Source of the DNA: Chthonomonadia bacterium
Lineage (GTDB): Bacteria; Armatimonadota; HRBIN16
Direction of reading: 5' to 3'
Assembly (NCBI GenBank): GCA_013314755.1
Contig: JABUFA010000012.1
Location: 39,181 to 103,180, forward strand
DNA length: 64,000 bases
Shown: piece by piece, positions 52,053-61,183 of the stretch
Layout: every line of letters begins with the position of its first letter
Numbering within the stretch: position 1 is the stretch's first letter
Notes under the pieces: model-generated
Databases searched by the model: none
Seen by the model: only the letters and a program-made list of their open reading frames with translations
Told to the model about the DNA's origin: nothing
Made by a program: the position numbers and the translations under genes

Positions 52053-52952
52053 TCATGCCTGTTCCTCTGTATTTTGTATGGGCGTCTCCGCTTTTTGAGG
52101 GTCGTAAGGGTCTACGTGAATCACCACATGGGCGGGCGCAAGTTCCTGGGCGATGCGCTTTTCCAGTGCGTCCGCCACCTCATGCGCCTCCATCAGGGTA
52201 GCATCGTTGCGGAAGACGATGTGCAGGTCGATGTGACGGACGTTTCCCGATTTGCGTGTGCGCAGGTTGTGCCAGGAATGGATGCGCGTCTCCCCGTTCA
52301 GAATGTGCTCGATGCGGGCGATTTCGGTCATCGGCAGGCGGACATCCATCAGGTGGTGCAGGGATTTGATGGTTAAACCGTAACCGATTCGCATGATCAG
52401 CAGGGCAACGGCAATAGCCACCACGGGGTCGACGATATGCCAGCCCGTCAGCCATACTACTAACAGCCCCACAGCTACTCCAAGCGACGTGTACACATCG
52501 GTCGCCAGATGGTGAGCATCCGCCTCCAGAGCAGGGGAGTCCTCTTCCCGTGCCACGCGGAACAGATAGCGCGATACCAACGTGTTCAGCACAACCGACA
52601 CAACCATCACTCCGGCTCCCCAGCCTAGGTGCTCCAACGCCTGCTGTTTCAGAATCTTTTGCACCGCCTCAATCACAATCCAGATACCAGCCCCTGCGAT
52701 GAGAACGGCTTCGACCGCTGCCGAAATGCCTTCAGCTTTGCCGTGCCCGTAGGGATGTTCCCTGTCTGGAGGGCGCTCGGCGATGCGAATGGAGACCAGC
52801 GCGATAATCGAAGCAATCAGGTCGTTTGCGGAGTGGACAGCTTCGGCAAGAATACTCACAGAGCCCGTTAGCAAGCCCACAAGTAGTTTGAGCACTACCA
52901 GTGTGCTGTTGGAGACAACCGATATGGTAGCTGCCAGCCTTTTACGGGACAA
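52053..52952 (-). CDS. Cation diffusion facilitator transporter
   Basis: A 299-residue CDF exporter with six membrane helices and a C-terminal cytoplasmic domain. SILAEAVHSANDLIASIIAL and PALEADAHHLATDVYTSLGV carry the metal-site residues (HSxND and HxxxD), and REHPYGHGKAEGISA is typical of zinc/iron/manganese exporters. TTG start at 52952 with AGGAGGT eight bases upstream. It is the last gene of the flagellar-csrA block, 28 bases after csrA, so may be co-transcribed. Confidence 0.92.
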   Translation of the reverse strand: MSRKRLAATISVVSNSTLVVLKLLVGLLTGSVSILAEAVHSANDLIASIIALVSIRIAERPPDREHPYGHGKAEGISAAVEAVLIAGAGIWIVIEAVQKILKQQALEHLGWGAGVMVVSVVLNTLVSRYLFRVAREEDSPALEADAHHLATDVYTSLGVAVGLLVVWLTGWHIVDPVVAIAVALLIMRIGYGLTIKSLHHLMDVRLPMTEIARIEHILNGETRIHSWHNLRTRKSGNVRHIDLHIVFRNDATLMEAHEVADALEKRIAQELAPAHVVIHVDPYDPQKAETPIQNTEEQA

Positions 52953-52980
52953 GCGCGCTTACCTCCTGCACGCACAAGCC

Positions 52981-53220
52981 CTACGAAATACCCTCTTCCG
53001 CAAGACGGGTCTGCAGGGTGGCGAGGTCGTCTGTAGAGACGGAGGCAGCGTTCAGGTTTTCCTGGCGTATCTGCTCGTACACTTCCTTTCGGTGCACCGT
53101 AATGCTCTTCGGCGCCCGAACGCCAATGCGAACCTGTTCACCTCGCACTTCCAGCACCACGACCTCGATCTCGTCACCGATGACAATACTCTGGTTCACC
53201 TTGCGTGTCAATACTAGCAT
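52981..53220 (-). CDS. csrA: Carbon storage regulator CsrA
   Basis: A 79-residue CsrA that binds GGA motifs in mRNA leaders and blocks translation. MLVLTRKVNQSIVIGDEIEV, then VRIGVRAPKSITVHRKEVYEQI, fits the family exactly. The 20-residue tail beyond the usual 61 residues is acidic. It overlaps fliW by 47 bases. FliW binds CsrA and is released by flagellin, so the pair couples flagellin level to translation. Confidence 0.96.
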   Translation of the reverse strand: MLVLTRKVNQSIVIGDEIEVVVLEVRGEQVRIGVRAPKSITVHRKEVYEQIRQENLNAASVSTDDLATLQTRLAEEGIS

Positions 53221-53692
53221 TGGTGCCCTCCCTGGCTTGTGATTGCCATTTCATCAGCTCTTCGAGGATACTGTGTTTGGTCGAGTAGCACTCATCCTCC
53301 ACAATCACCTGACGTGCCATGCGCGTTGCGGCATTGACAATGATGGGCCCCATCAGGTTAGCGGTCATCTGCTCGGGCTTGCCCGGCGGGATGGTCACTA
53401 CCACGAATATCAGGTAGGGCGTCTCCTCGTCCAGCCCGAGAGCTTCGGCGTCGGCATCGGAGATGGTGGGCGCGTAGTCTGGCATAAAGTGGCGCGGCTC
53501 GATAACCACGAAAGCCAGGCTCGGCTCCTCCATGCTCTGCAGCCAGCGGAACGGGCTCTTTTCATCCAGACACAGCACCACGAAGCGCTGATAGTTCTCG
53601 AAGCCGAAGAGCCCCTGCGAGAAGGTGATGACCGCCTCCTCGTCCACTTCAATTCTACCGAAACGGGTGCTATCGATGCAAGTCTTTGTCAT
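53174..53692 (-). CDS. fliW: Flagellar assembly factor FliW
   Basis: A 172-residue FliW, the protein antagonist of CsrA and chaperone-like partner of flagellin. Characteristic segments are TRFGRIEVDEEAVITFSQGLFGFENYQRFVVL and LMGPIIVNAATRMARQVI. The C-terminal 30 residues (QSQAREGTNASIDTQG) extend the family core of about 140-150 and overlap csrA. GAGGAG lies just upstream of the ATG. Confidence 0.94.
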   Translation of the reverse strand: MTKTCIDSTRFGRIEVDEEAVITFSQGLFGFENYQRFVVLCLDEKSPFRWLQSMEEPSLAFVVIEPRHFMPDYAPTISDADAEALGLDEETPYLIFVVVTIPPGKPEQMTANLMGPIIVNAATRMARQVIVEDECYSTKHSILEELMKWQSQAREGTNASIDTQGEPEYCHR

Positions 53693-53702
53693 TCTGCGCT
53701 CC

Positions 53703-54584
53703 TCACCTCAGAAAATCCAGCAGGCTCAGGTTCTGCATACGTGCCATCGTCGCCAGCGTGGTCTGGTATGTGGTTTCCGCCATCTTCAGTTTGGTAATAG
53801 CGTCGGCGATGTCCGCATCTTCTATATTACTCAGCAACTCGGTAAAGTCTATATGTCTCTTGTCCAGCCTCTGCTGAATCATTTCGATCTGCTGGATTTT
53901 ACTGCCCACGACGGCTCGTACACGCAACAGGTTATCCAGCTGATTCTGCAGTTCCTGCAAGCCCTGCTGGGAAAGCATCTCCACATTGTTGGTCTCGACA
54001 TAGTGTTTAATGTTCGCCATCGCGTTGTAAATACCGGTAATCAGCGGGTCACCCTGCACGTTAATGCTCATCACCACCGCAGGGCTGAGCTCCACATTGA
54101 GACTGCCCTGGTCGCCGTGATACACCAGAGTGCCCTCTTCTACGGTAAAGGGGGCACGAAGGGTTTGCAAACCAGCGAAGATAAAGCGGTCGCCATAGGT
54201 GGTGTTATTGCCGATGCTGACCACTTCCGACATGATTTGCCCGATTTGCTGGGCGATGGCGGAGCGACCCTCCGGGGTCTGGGTATCGGTGGCAGCCTGC
54301 ACCGCCAGGCTCTTGACCTGGCGCATCAGGTCGTTCAGGTTCTCCAGGGCAACGTCGGTGATGGAGAGGAAGTTTTTGGCGGTGGTCAAGTTGCGTTGAT
54401 ACTGTTCGCTCTCCTGGATCTGACGATGCAGGGTGATGCCCAGTGAAGCCCCGAACGGGTCATCGGATGGTCGCTGGATGCGCTTCCCCGTGACAACGGT
54501 CTGTTGTGCCAGGTGGTAGCGCTCGTAGTTGCGTTCCATCGCCCACTGCATCGCATTCAGCATCTGTGAGGTGCTAACCCGCAT
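53703..54584 (-). CDS. flgL: Flagellar hook-filament junction protein FlgL
   Basis: A 293-residue flagellin-like junction protein. The N-terminus MRVSTSQMLNAMQWAMERNYERYHLAQQTVVTGKRIQRPSDDP and the C-terminus (DADIADAITKLKMAETTYQTTLATMARM) form the coiled D0/D1 region. It caps the FlgK ring and seats the filament. It follows flgK by 19 bases. Confidence 0.94.
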   Translation of the reverse strand: MRVSTSQMLNAMQWAMERNYERYHLAQQTVVTGKRIQRPSDDPFGASLGITLHRQIQESEQYQRNLTTAKNFLSITDVALENLNDLMRQVKSLAVQAATDTQTPEGRSAIAQQIGQIMSEVVSIGNNTTYGDRFIFAGLQTLRAPFTVEEGTLVYHGDQGSLNVELSPAVVMSINVQGDPLITGIYNAMANIKHYVETNNVEMLSQQGLQELQNQLDNLLRVRAVVGSKIQQIEMIQQRLDKRHIDFTELLSNIEDADIADAITKLKMAETTYQTTLATMARMQNLSLLDFLR

Positions 54585-54603
54585 GATGCCTCACCCCCTG
54601 ATA

Positions 54604-55977
54604 TTATCGGCGACCAACAAAGGCGGCTATCATATCGGCAATCGCCGCGTCCATCACGTTAATCAGATGCGCCGCAGCCTGGTAGCTGCGTTGGTAGCGC
54701 AGCAGGTTCGCCATCTCCTCGTCCATGTTCACACCGGATACCGCCTCACGTTCTGCCTGAAGGTTCTGCAGGATAACCTTCTGGTTCTCCTGACCGGTGG
54801 AAGCAGAGCGGGTGTGCTCGCCCAGTTCCGCCACCAGCGCACTGTAATAGTCAGGAATGGTCTTGTTGTCCAGGTCCGCCAGAGGCATCTGACGCAGGCG
54901 CGCTATCTCCAGTGCTTTGTTGCCGTCGCCGGGTGCATTGGTTGTGGCGGCGGCGAGGTGGTTGATGTCTTCCACATCACTGCTAACGCGGATGGTCAAT
55001 GCATCTGTGCCCTCAAGCAGGCGGTAGCCGGTGTTTCCGTCCAGCCCGTATCCCGTCTGATGGATGGCGTTCACCGTCTCCACAAGGTGCGCTGCCAGCG
55101 TGTCTAAGCGGGCACGGTATGAGCGCACATACTCTGCAGCGTCCATCAGCCCGCGCACGCTTCCACTTGTTACCTGCGCCCACCTGTCTACACCGTCCGT
55201 AAACGCCTTCTGCGCGTAGTCTATGCCTTCAGGCAGAGGGTTACTGCGCTCCCCCTCTACCAGAACGAACTCGCCCAGCGAGATGCGCACCGTGCCATCC
55301 GACATCTCCGTTGTGCGCACTCCGACGTACTCCGACAGCTTCTCTATCAGGTTCGTGCGCTGGTCCAGCAGGTCGTTCGGTGTGGTACCAAGCGCTTTGT
55401 TATAGCGAATCTTCGCGTTAAGGTCGGCGATGCTTCTGGCGATAAAGTTGATTTCGCCTGCCGTCGACCGGATGCGCTGTTCCATCTCCGCCAGCATCTC
55501 GTCCAGGCGACTTGCCAGCTGGCGGAAGGTTCGCGCCGTACCCTCCACCTGATGATACACATTGGCACGTACGCCGACGTTCTCGGGGTTGGTGGACAGT
55601 TCTTGAAAAGCGTTAAAGAAAGCCGTAATCTGTCGCGACAGCCCGGCGTCCGTTGGCTCGCTGAACAGGTCTTCCACCTGCGTCAGCCGGGTATACAGCG
55701 TGTTGAGACGTTGATACTCGCTGTTCGTGTTCGCCACGCGGGCGTCCAGGAACATGTCACGTATTCGCTGGATGCTTTCCACGCGCACACCGCTGCCCAT
55801 GAAGAGGGTTCTCACTCCCTCAATCACCTGCGGTTCGGTGGTGGCAAGGTTCACCCGCTGGCGAGAGTAGCCGGGCGTGTTGACGTTCGCCAGATTGTGC
55901 CCGGTTGTGTTCATTGCCATCTGCATTGCCTGCAGGGCACGCGACGCCAGTTCTACCCCAAAGAACGTCCACGGCAT
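54604..55977 (-). CDS. flgK: Flagellar hook-associated protein FlgK
   Basis: A 457-residue hook-filament junction protein. Its start, LASRALQAMQMAMNTTGHNLANVNTPGYSRQRV, and C-terminus, SGVNMDEEMANLLRYQRSYQAAAHLINVMD, are standard. At 457 residues it is shorter than many FlgK (about 550), lacking part of the variable domain. GGAGGTGT precedes the ATG. It sits three bases after flgN. Confidence 0.94.
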   Translation of the reverse strand: MPWTFFGVELASRALQAMQMAMNTTGHNLANVNTPGYSRQRVNLATTEPQVIEGVRTLFMGSGVRVESIQRIRDMFLDARVANTNSEYQRLNTLYTRLTQVEDLFSEPTDAGLSRQITAFFNAFQELSTNPENVGVRANVYHQVEGTARTFRQLASRLDEMLAEMEQRIRSTAGEINFIARSIADLNAKIRYNKALGTTPNDLLDQRTNLIEKLSEYVGVRTTEMSDGTVRISLGEFVLVEGERSNPLPEGIDYAQKAFTDGVDRWAQVTSGSVRGLMDAAEYVRSYRARLDTLAAHLVETVNAIHQTGYGLDGNTGYRLLEGTDALTIRVSSDVEDINHLAAATTNAPGDGNKALEIARLRQMPLADLDNKTIPDYYSALVAELGEHTRSASTGQENQKVILQNLQAEREAVSGVNMDEEMANLLRYQRSYQAAAHLINVMDAAIADMIAAFVGRR

Positions 55978-55980
55978 GGC

Positions 55981-56478
55981 TCACACCTCCGTATCCAGAA
56001 CCACCGACACCCCGGCGGTGGCGGGATGGTAGCTGGTCTGGTTGTTCGCCGCGTTGACCACTACCGCCAGCCAGTAATTCACCGTCTCTGCTGCCTGGTT
56101 GACCAGCACTCTGTTGCGCTCATTGAGCGACTGCAGGTGGTGGGTATCCTCCAGAAGCCTCTGCTGGAGCCATTTCAGGGTGAGCGCAAACGGTTCGGGA
56201 GCCAGGTGAACGCAGTCCGTCAGCGTGGGAGGCTGTGCACGCAACCCCGCACTTTCGCCCAGCCGGCGGACAATCTGCCTGCGCTCGTGCTCAATAGTGT
56301 CCAGCTCGTCCAGATGTTCTGTCTGTTCGCGGGTAATCTCAGCCAACCGCTCCACGTCCGCTTCTGCCAGCACGCGCGTCTGCTCGCGCGAAAGACGGAT
56401 GAGAGCGTGAATGTGCCTGCGCTGTTCTCGCAGGTTGTTCAGCAGGTCTCGCCACAGGTTGTTATCCTGTCGTGTCAT
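55981..56478 (-). CDS. flgN: FlgN-like export chaperone
   Basis: A 165-residue helical protein of the FlgN type, chaperone for FlgK and FlgL, matching its place just upstream of them. The sequence is a long antiparallel coiled coil (LRLSREQTRVLAEADVERLAEITREQTEHLDEL). Identification rests on position plus helical pattern, since FlgN sequences diverge widely. GGAGGG precedes the ATG; it overlaps flgJ by 17 bases. Confidence 0.8.
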   Translation of the reverse strand: MTRQDNNLWRDLLNNLREQRRHIHALIRLSREQTRVLAEADVERLAEITREQTEHLDELDTIEHERRQIVRRLGESAGLRAQPPTLTDCVHLAPEPFALTLKWLQQRLLEDTHHLQSLNERNRVLVNQAAETVNYWLAVVVNAANNQTSYHPATAGVSVVLDTEV

Positions 56479-56758
56479 CGTTACTCCCTCCTGACGTCGT
56501 CTCGGATGGTAAATACATGCTCAACTTCTCGTAAAGCAGTTTGCCCAGACCGAACTGGTCGCTTCGCGCCAGCTGCTGAGCCAGCGCCTCGTCCAGCATA
56601 TCGGTGTATATTTGCGTCGCGTGGCTCCGACCCGTGCTCGGAACGGTGCGACGCATGGCACGCAGTAGCTGATGCAGGAACTGCGCCTCCATCTGTCGGG
56701 TGGCTTCACGCAATTTCCACCGCTCGGTATCCAAACCTTTCTGGGCTTCCACGCGCAT
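56462..56758 (-). CDS. Rod-binding protein (FlgJ N-terminal domain)
   Basis: A 98-residue protein equal to the rod-binding half of FlgJ (QMEAQFLHQLLRAMRRTVPS; IYTDMLDEALAQQLARSDQFGLGKLLYEKL) without the muramidase domain of E. coli FlgJ. Peptidoglycan opening must be done by another enzyme. The ATG overlaps the flgI stop (TGATG), with GAGGTG six bases upstream. Confidence 0.9.
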   Translation of the reverse strand: MRVEAQKGLDTERWKLREATRQMEAQFLHQLLRAMRRTVPSTGRSHATQIYTDMLDEALAQQLARSDQFGLGKLLYEKLSMYLPSETTSGGSNDDTTG

Positions 56759-57864
56759 CACTGCACCTCGATCTCCGCATGGAGTGCACCCGCTGCCTTC
56801 AACGCCTGCAGGATGGACATCAGGTCGCGCGGACTGACCCCCAGCATGTTCAACGCTTTCACAATCTGGTCTACGGTAACCGATTCGGGCAGGGCAACCA
56901 GACGTTCCGCCTGCTCGGTGACCTTCACGTCTCGCCGGGTGGTGGTCGCCGTCGTTCCACCCGATAGCGGTGGCGGCTGGGAGACCTGTGTTTTGGCTTC
57001 GATACGTACCGTCAGGTTGCCGTGCGCCACCGCTGCCGGGCTGAGGGTGACGTTGCCTCCCAGCACCACCGTGCCCGTCCGTTCGTTAATCACCACCCGC
57101 GCGGGAGTGTCCGGCTGAACGGTCAGCTCCTGCAGTGCTGCAATCAGCGTGACCACGTCCTCGCGGTCTTCACCGCTCAGGTCCACCCTGATGGTAGCGG
57201 CGTCCAGCGCGCGGGGCAGGGTTTGAGGAAACTTCTGCCGGATGGCGGAAGCCACCCGCGCGGCGGTGGTGAAATCGGGCACGTTCAGGGTAATCAGCAG
57301 GCTGTCGTCCCGAACCACGCTGGCGGGAACCTCGCGCTCCACGATGGCGCCTGCGGGTATCCGCCCGACGGTCAGGTGGTTCTTCTGCTGCGAAGAGCCG
57401 CCCGACGACGCACCAAACCCGCCAACCGAAATCGGTCCTTGGGCGACCGCGTACACGTTGCCGTCTGCCCCCATGAGCGGGGTCTGTAACAGCGTTCCTC
57501 CCTGCAGGGAGCGGGCGTCTCCGATAGAAGAGACTATCACATCGATGCGGCTCCCCTCGCGGGCAAACGGCGGCAGGTCAGCCGTCACCATCACCGCAGC
57601 GATGTTCTTCACCTTCATCTGCGCCGCGGGCACAGAGATACCGAACTTCTGAAGCATATTCGCCACCGACTGAGTGGTGAAGAGCGTGCCTTTGCTGTCG
57701 CCCGTGCCCTCCAGCCCAACCACCAGCCCGTAGCCGATGAGCTGGTTGCCCCGCGCCCCCTGTATCTGAGCGATGTCCTTGAGACGCACGTCGGGCGAAG
57801 CGGTGGCGAGCGAACTCAGCACAGCCGCTGTGCACAGAATCTTTACCGTCGTCAACCTGAACAT
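56758..57864 (-). CDS. flgI: Flagellar P-ring protein FlgI
   Basis: A 368-residue exported P-ring subunit that surrounds the rod in the peptidoglycan. A signal peptide (VKILCTAAVLSSLATAS) precedes VRLKDIAQIQGARGNQLIGYGLVVGLEGTGD. The rest is collinear with the family, ending in LNMLGVSPRDLMSILQALKAAGALHAE. ATG 57864 is preferred over GTG 57873 because AAGGGG lies eight bases upstream. Presence of FlgI implies a Gram-negative type envelope. Confidence 0.95.
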   Translation of the reverse strand: MFRLTTVKILCTAAVLSSLATASPDVRLKDIAQIQGARGNQLIGYGLVVGLEGTGDSKGTLFTTQSVANMLQKFGISVPAAQMKVKNIAAVMVTADLPPFAREGSRIDVIVSSIGDARSLQGGTLLQTPLMGADGNVYAVAQGPISVGGFGASSGGSSQQKNHLTVGRIPAGAIVEREVPASVVRDDSLLITLNVPDFTTAARVASAIRQKFPQTLPRALDAATIRVDLSGEDREDVVTLIAALQELTVQPDTPARVVINERTGTVVLGGNVTLSPAAVAHGNLTVRIEAKTQVSQPPPLSGGTTATTTRRDVKVTEQAERLVALPESVTVDQIVKALNMLGVSPRDLMSILQALKAAGALHAEIEVQ

Positions 57865-57882
57865 CTTCAGCACCCCTTACGG

Positions 57883-58452
57883 TCAGAACAGCCACTTAAG
57901 CAGTTTGGTCAGCAGTCCCTCGCGCTGTTTGCTTCCCACCGTACCTTTGCCCTCGTAGTGAATCTCTGCCTGTGCAATGGCGGTGGAGGGCACGGTGTTT
58001 TCCGGCGAGATGTCTTCAGGACGCACGACGCCCGTGAGCACAATCTTCTCCTTCTCGCCGTTGACGCCCACCGTGCGCGTTCCCTCTACCTTCAGGTTGC
58101 CGTTGGGAAGCACCTCTTTGACCACCACGCTGATTTTGCCCACTAAGGTGCCGCTTCGGGTGGTGCTGCCCGATGCTTGTGAGCCAGTCTGACCGCTGAC
58201 CGACCATTCGGGCAGAAGGCTCAGCAGTGGTCCCACGCCCGGCTTGGTGGACGCCGAGTCGCTCTTGCTGGTCTTGGTGTCGGCGCGGCTGGAGGCGGTG
58301 GTGCTCTCGTAAATCAGCACCGTCAACACATCGCCCTCCTTCACCGCCTTGCGGTCGGCGTACAGGCTGCGGCTCCCGTCCTTCCACAGCGAGTCCGCCA
58401 TTGCATAAGCACAGAGCATTGCACCAAGTAACATTATGGTCAGGGTTCGCAT
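57883..58452 (-). CDS. flgH: Flagellar L-ring protein FlgH
   Basis: A 189-residue L-ring protein of the outer membrane. Its motifs are SLWKDGSRSLYADRKAVKEGDVLTVLI, LVGKISVVVKEVLPNGNLKVEG and VLTGVVRPEDISPENTV. A signal peptide ends at YAMA; unlike E. coli FlgH no lipobox cysteine is visible there, so it may not be lipidated. GAGGG precedes the ATG. It lies between flgA and flgI. Confidence 0.94.
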   Translation of the reverse strand: MRTLTIMLLGAMLCAYAMADSLWKDGSRSLYADRKAVKEGDVLTVLIYESTTASSRADTKTSKSDSASTKPGVGPLLSLLPEWSVSGQTGSQASGSTTRSGTLVGKISVVVKEVLPNGNLKVEGTRTVGVNGEKEKIVLTGVVRPEDISPENTVPSTAIAQAEIHYEGKGTVGSKQREGLLTKLLKWLF

Positions 58453-58463
58453 CGTTATCCCTC

Positions 58464-59417
58464 CTACTGCGCGTCCAGCATGACGGTCTGGGCGTCCACC
58501 ACTGTTGCCAGCAGGGTTTTACGGGTATCCAGCACCTGCACGCGCACCCTGGCGCCCACCTTGCCGTCCTGCTGGGCAACTGCGCCCGTCTCTATGACCG
58601 CGCCATCCAGCTTCACCAGCAGTTTCACATTCTGCCCCCGCCGGATGACCGCCGGTTCGTCGACCGATGTGCGCCGGACAGGCTGTCCGGCGGCGATGGG
58701 TCGCTTCGCGATTTTGCCCGCAACCTCCGACGGGTCGGTAATCAGGTCGTCACTCTCGTCCAGCACGGCGACCGTCCGAAGCGCAATGGCATCGGCGTCT
58801 ATCGCCTCGCCGGTGTGTATCGCTCTGGTAGCGACCACCGCCTCGCGCCAGAACCGGGTTCTCAGACGCACGTTCAGAGTAATGGGGGCAACACCTTCGC
58901 AGACCACCTGCACCGGAACAGTATACAAGCCCGCGCCCAGTGCACGGGGTTCGCCTGCGGTTATCTGTACCATGCTGTGCGGTAGCGACAGCGCACGCGG
59001 TGCAGGATCGCACTCCACCTGAGCATCCTCGGGCAGACCTACCGACTGGCGGAGCTTCTCTATCGCAACCCCGGCGATCTGCTGGGGCTGAAGGCTGTGT
59101 GCCTCACGCCGGACCACCGCCCGGGCTGGCACAACGATTTCAAAAGCCTCGGGCTGGAAGCCGTGCTGGCGCAGGCGGATTATCACCTGCTCGCGCGTGA
59201 TGACTCGCTCCAGACCGGGCAGGGGAGAGGCGCCAAGGGTTACCGCTTTCAGGCGCGACTCGTCGCGCGCATCTACGCCCGCAAAGTCCGCCACTTCGCC
59301 CAGCGTGAACTGCGCGTTCGTCACGATGCTCTGCTCACGCAGGCGGATGCACGGTTGCTGAGCGCACCACGCGCTTGCTGTCAGCACAACGATTATGGTC
59401 AGCAGAAGCCACTTCAC
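58464..59417 (-). CDS. flgA: Flagellar P-ring assembly chaperone FlgA
   Basis: A 317-residue periplasmic protein with signal peptide (WLLLTIIVVLTASAWC) and SAF domain. The C-terminal part has VRTRFWREAVVATRAIHTGEAIDADAI and GQPVRRTSVDEPAVIRRGQNVKLL, which match FlgA and support its role in P-ring assembly. It is longer than E. coli FlgA (219 residues), with an extra N-terminal domain of about 100 residues. GTG start, with AAGGTG upstream. Confidence 0.92.
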   Translation of the reverse strand: MKWLLLTIIVVLTASAWCAQQPCIRLREQSIVTNAQFTLGEVADFAGVDARDESRLKAVTLGASPLPGLERVITREQVIIRLRQHGFQPEAFEIVVPARAVVRREAHSLQPQQIAGVAIEKLRQSVGLPEDAQVECDPAPRALSLPHSMVQITAGEPRALGAGLYTVPVQVVCEGVAPITLNVRLRTRFWREAVVATRAIHTGEAIDADAIALRTVAVLDESDDLITDPSEVAGKIAKRPIAAGQPVRRTSVDEPAVIRRGQNVKLLVKLDGAVIETGAVAQQDGKVGARVRVQVLDTRKTLLATVVDAQTVMLDAQ

Positions 59418-59428
59418 CGTTCATCACC

Positions 59429-60217
59429 TTACCGGCGCAGGTTGTTGGCGATGTTCAGCATCTCGTCGGATGTCTGAATGGCTTTCGCGCTGATTTCGTA
59501 GGCGCGCTGAGCGATAATCATCGCCACCATCTCATCCACTATCTGCACGTTGGACATCTCCAGCATGTTTTGGGCTATCGTGCCGAAGCCCTGTTCGCCG
59601 GGTGTGCCCTCTACGGGGTCACCGGAGGCTGCGGTGGGCTTGTACAGGTTCTGCCCAAGATGCTGTAGACCGCCCGGGTTGATAAACCGAGCCAGCTGGA
59701 TCTGTCCCACTTCGTCTGGCGAGGTTTGTCCCGCTCTCAACACAGACACCGTGCCGTCCTTACCCACGGTGATCAGCTGCGCATCCTGCGGCACGACGAT
59801 TTCAGGCTCCAGCGGATAGCCATCCGAGGTAACCAGCCGTCCCTGCACGTCCAGCTTGAACGCGCCATCCCGCGTGTATGCCACCGTGCCATCGGGCAGG
59901 AGCACCTTGAAGAAGCCATCCCCCTCAATCGCCAGGTCGGTGGGGTTATCGGTCTTCTGCAAAGTGCCCGTGGTGAAGATAGTCGCGGTGGCGACAGGGC
60001 GAACTCCCAGACCAACATTCAGCCCGGTGGGAACCTGTGCCCCTCGTGCAGAGGTCGTGCCTGCCGAGCGAATGGTCTGATACAGCAGGTCCTGAAAGTC
60101 CGCCCGACTGCGCTTGAAGCCAACGGTGTTGATGTTCGCCAGGTTGTTGGCGATGACGTCCAGATGTAACTGCTGTGCAGCCATGCCGGTCGCCGATGTG
60201 AAAAGCGCCCGCATCAT
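59429..60217 (-). CDS. flgG: Flagellar distal rod protein FlgG
   Basis: A 262-residue distal rod subunit. The opening [35 protein letters not shown] and ending [39 protein letters not shown] are hallmark sequences. GGAGGAGG lies ten bases upstream of the start. A 113-base gap separates it from flgF. Confidence 0.96.
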   Translation of the reverse strand: MMRALFTSATGMAAQQLHLDVIANNLANINTVGFKRSRADFQDLLYQTIRSAGTTSARGAQVPTGLNVGLGVRPVATATIFTTGTLQKTDNPTDLAIEGDGFFKVLLPDGTVAYTRDGAFKLDVQGRLVTSDGYPLEPEIVVPQDAQLITVGKDGTVSVLRAGQTSPDEVGQIQLARFINPGGLQHLGQNLYKPTAASGDPVEGTPGEQGFGTIAQNMLEMSNVQIVDEMVAMIIAQRAYEISAKAIQTSDEMLNIANNLRR

Positions 60218-60330
60218 CTGTTGAGAACCTCCTCCACGTTCAGGATGTTGTTTGCCTCCCCTCGGTCGGTCGGGGACGGCGCATCGGCTTCCGTGCCTGG
60301 CGCACGCACGGTCCAGCCGAAAACCTCAAG

Positions 60331-61065
60331 TTACACTTTACCCACGTCGTTGACCGCCCTTTGCAGGGTCTCGTCATGCGCCAGAACCGCCCGGTGCGAC
60401 GCCTCGTAGGCACGCATGGCGGTAATCATATCCACCATTGCCTGCACCACCGACACGTTGGAGCGTTCCAGTGCGCCCACCTGCAGGCTGAACTGCTGAA
60501 GCGGCTGAGCGTTGCCAGCAAAGCGGTTTGCCCCCTCCTTCACGGCGTTCTGAACCTGCACAATACGCAGGCGGTCTACCACCTGCCCATTCGCCAGTAC
60601 GTCACCGTTTGGAGCAATAGTTATGGGGACGCCTGCGCTGCGGATGACGCCGCGCGTGCCCAGCACCGGCATCCCATCGGTGGTGACCAGTGTGCCGTCT
60701 GCGAGCTGCCGGAACGCTCCATCGCGGGTGTAACGCTCGCCCTGGGGCGTGTTGACCACGAAGAAGCCGTCGCCGTCAATCGCCACGTCCAGCGAGCGAC
60801 CCGTTAGCGTGATGGCGCCTGGGCGCAGGTCGGTGTGGATTTCGTCCACCTCCGTGCCGAAGGGCATCACGCCCACTCGAGGCGCCTCTGCCCCCCTGTA
60901 CGGGTCATGATGCCTCCAGATAGCGGATTCCAGAGCAGTGCGAAACACCGCCTCATCCGCCTTGTAGCCGGTGGTATCCGCGTTCGCCAGGTTGTTGGCG
61001 ATGACATCGTGGCGCACCTGTTGCGCCAGCATTCCCGATGCTGCTATTTGCAGTCCACGTAACAT
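60331..61065 (-). CDS. flgF: Flagellar proximal rod protein FlgF
   Basis: A 244-residue FlgF/FlgG-type rod protein. It begins [35 protein letters not shown], has GVMPFGTEVDEIHTDLRPG characteristic of FlgF, and ends with MVDMITAMRAYEASHRAVLAHDETLQRAV. ATG 61065 was chosen as GGAG lies nine bases upstream. It is the first gene of the operon, downstream of a sigma-28-type promoter. Confidence 0.93.
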   Translation of the reverse strand: MLRGLQIAASGMLAQQVRHDVIANNLANADTTGYKADEAVFRTALESAIWRHHDPYRGAEAPRVGVMPFGTEVDEIHTDLRPGAITLTGRSLDVAIDGDGFFVVNTPQGERYTRDGAFRQLADGTLVTTDGMPVLGTRGVIRSAGVPITIAPNGDVLANGQVVDRLRIVQVQNAVKEGANRFAGNAQPLQQFSLQVGALERSNVSVVQAMVDMITAMRAYEASHRAVLAHDETLQRAVNDVGKV

Positions 61066-61118
61066 CAAGCGTTGCTCCAACACAAAATCTCAAGTGCTGT
61101 GTGAGATACCGGTATGCA

Positions 61119-61146
61119 TTATCGGCACGCCAGGCAGGTTTCTTTA
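61119..61146 (-). promoter_or_regulatory. Sigma-28 (FliA)-type promoter of the flagellar operon
   Basis: On the minus strand a perfect GCCGATAA (61126-61119) is preceded by TAAA (61146-61143) with a 16-base spacer; the consensus is TAAA-N15-GCCGATAA. The leader to flgF would be about 47 bases. Confidence 0.7.
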
Positions 61147-61168
61147 CGAGGGCGTAGGCCCGCTGTGT

Positions 61169-61174
61169 TATAAT
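61169..61174 (+). promoter_or_regulatory. -10 box giving a nearly leaderless MFS message
   Basis: A perfect TATAAT ends ten bases before the ATG at 61184, so RNA would begin about three bases before the start codon. No clear -35 box is seen at 17 bases upstream. It is back to back with the flagellar promoter. Confidence 0.55.
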
Positions 61175-61183
61175 GAAAGCGGG

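Noticed and set aside
61065..61140. Sigma-54 promoter for flgF (TGGCGTG...TGC)
   Set aside because: The GG and GC dinucleotides are 12 bases apart instead of 10, while the sigma-28 motif at the same place is an exact -10 match.
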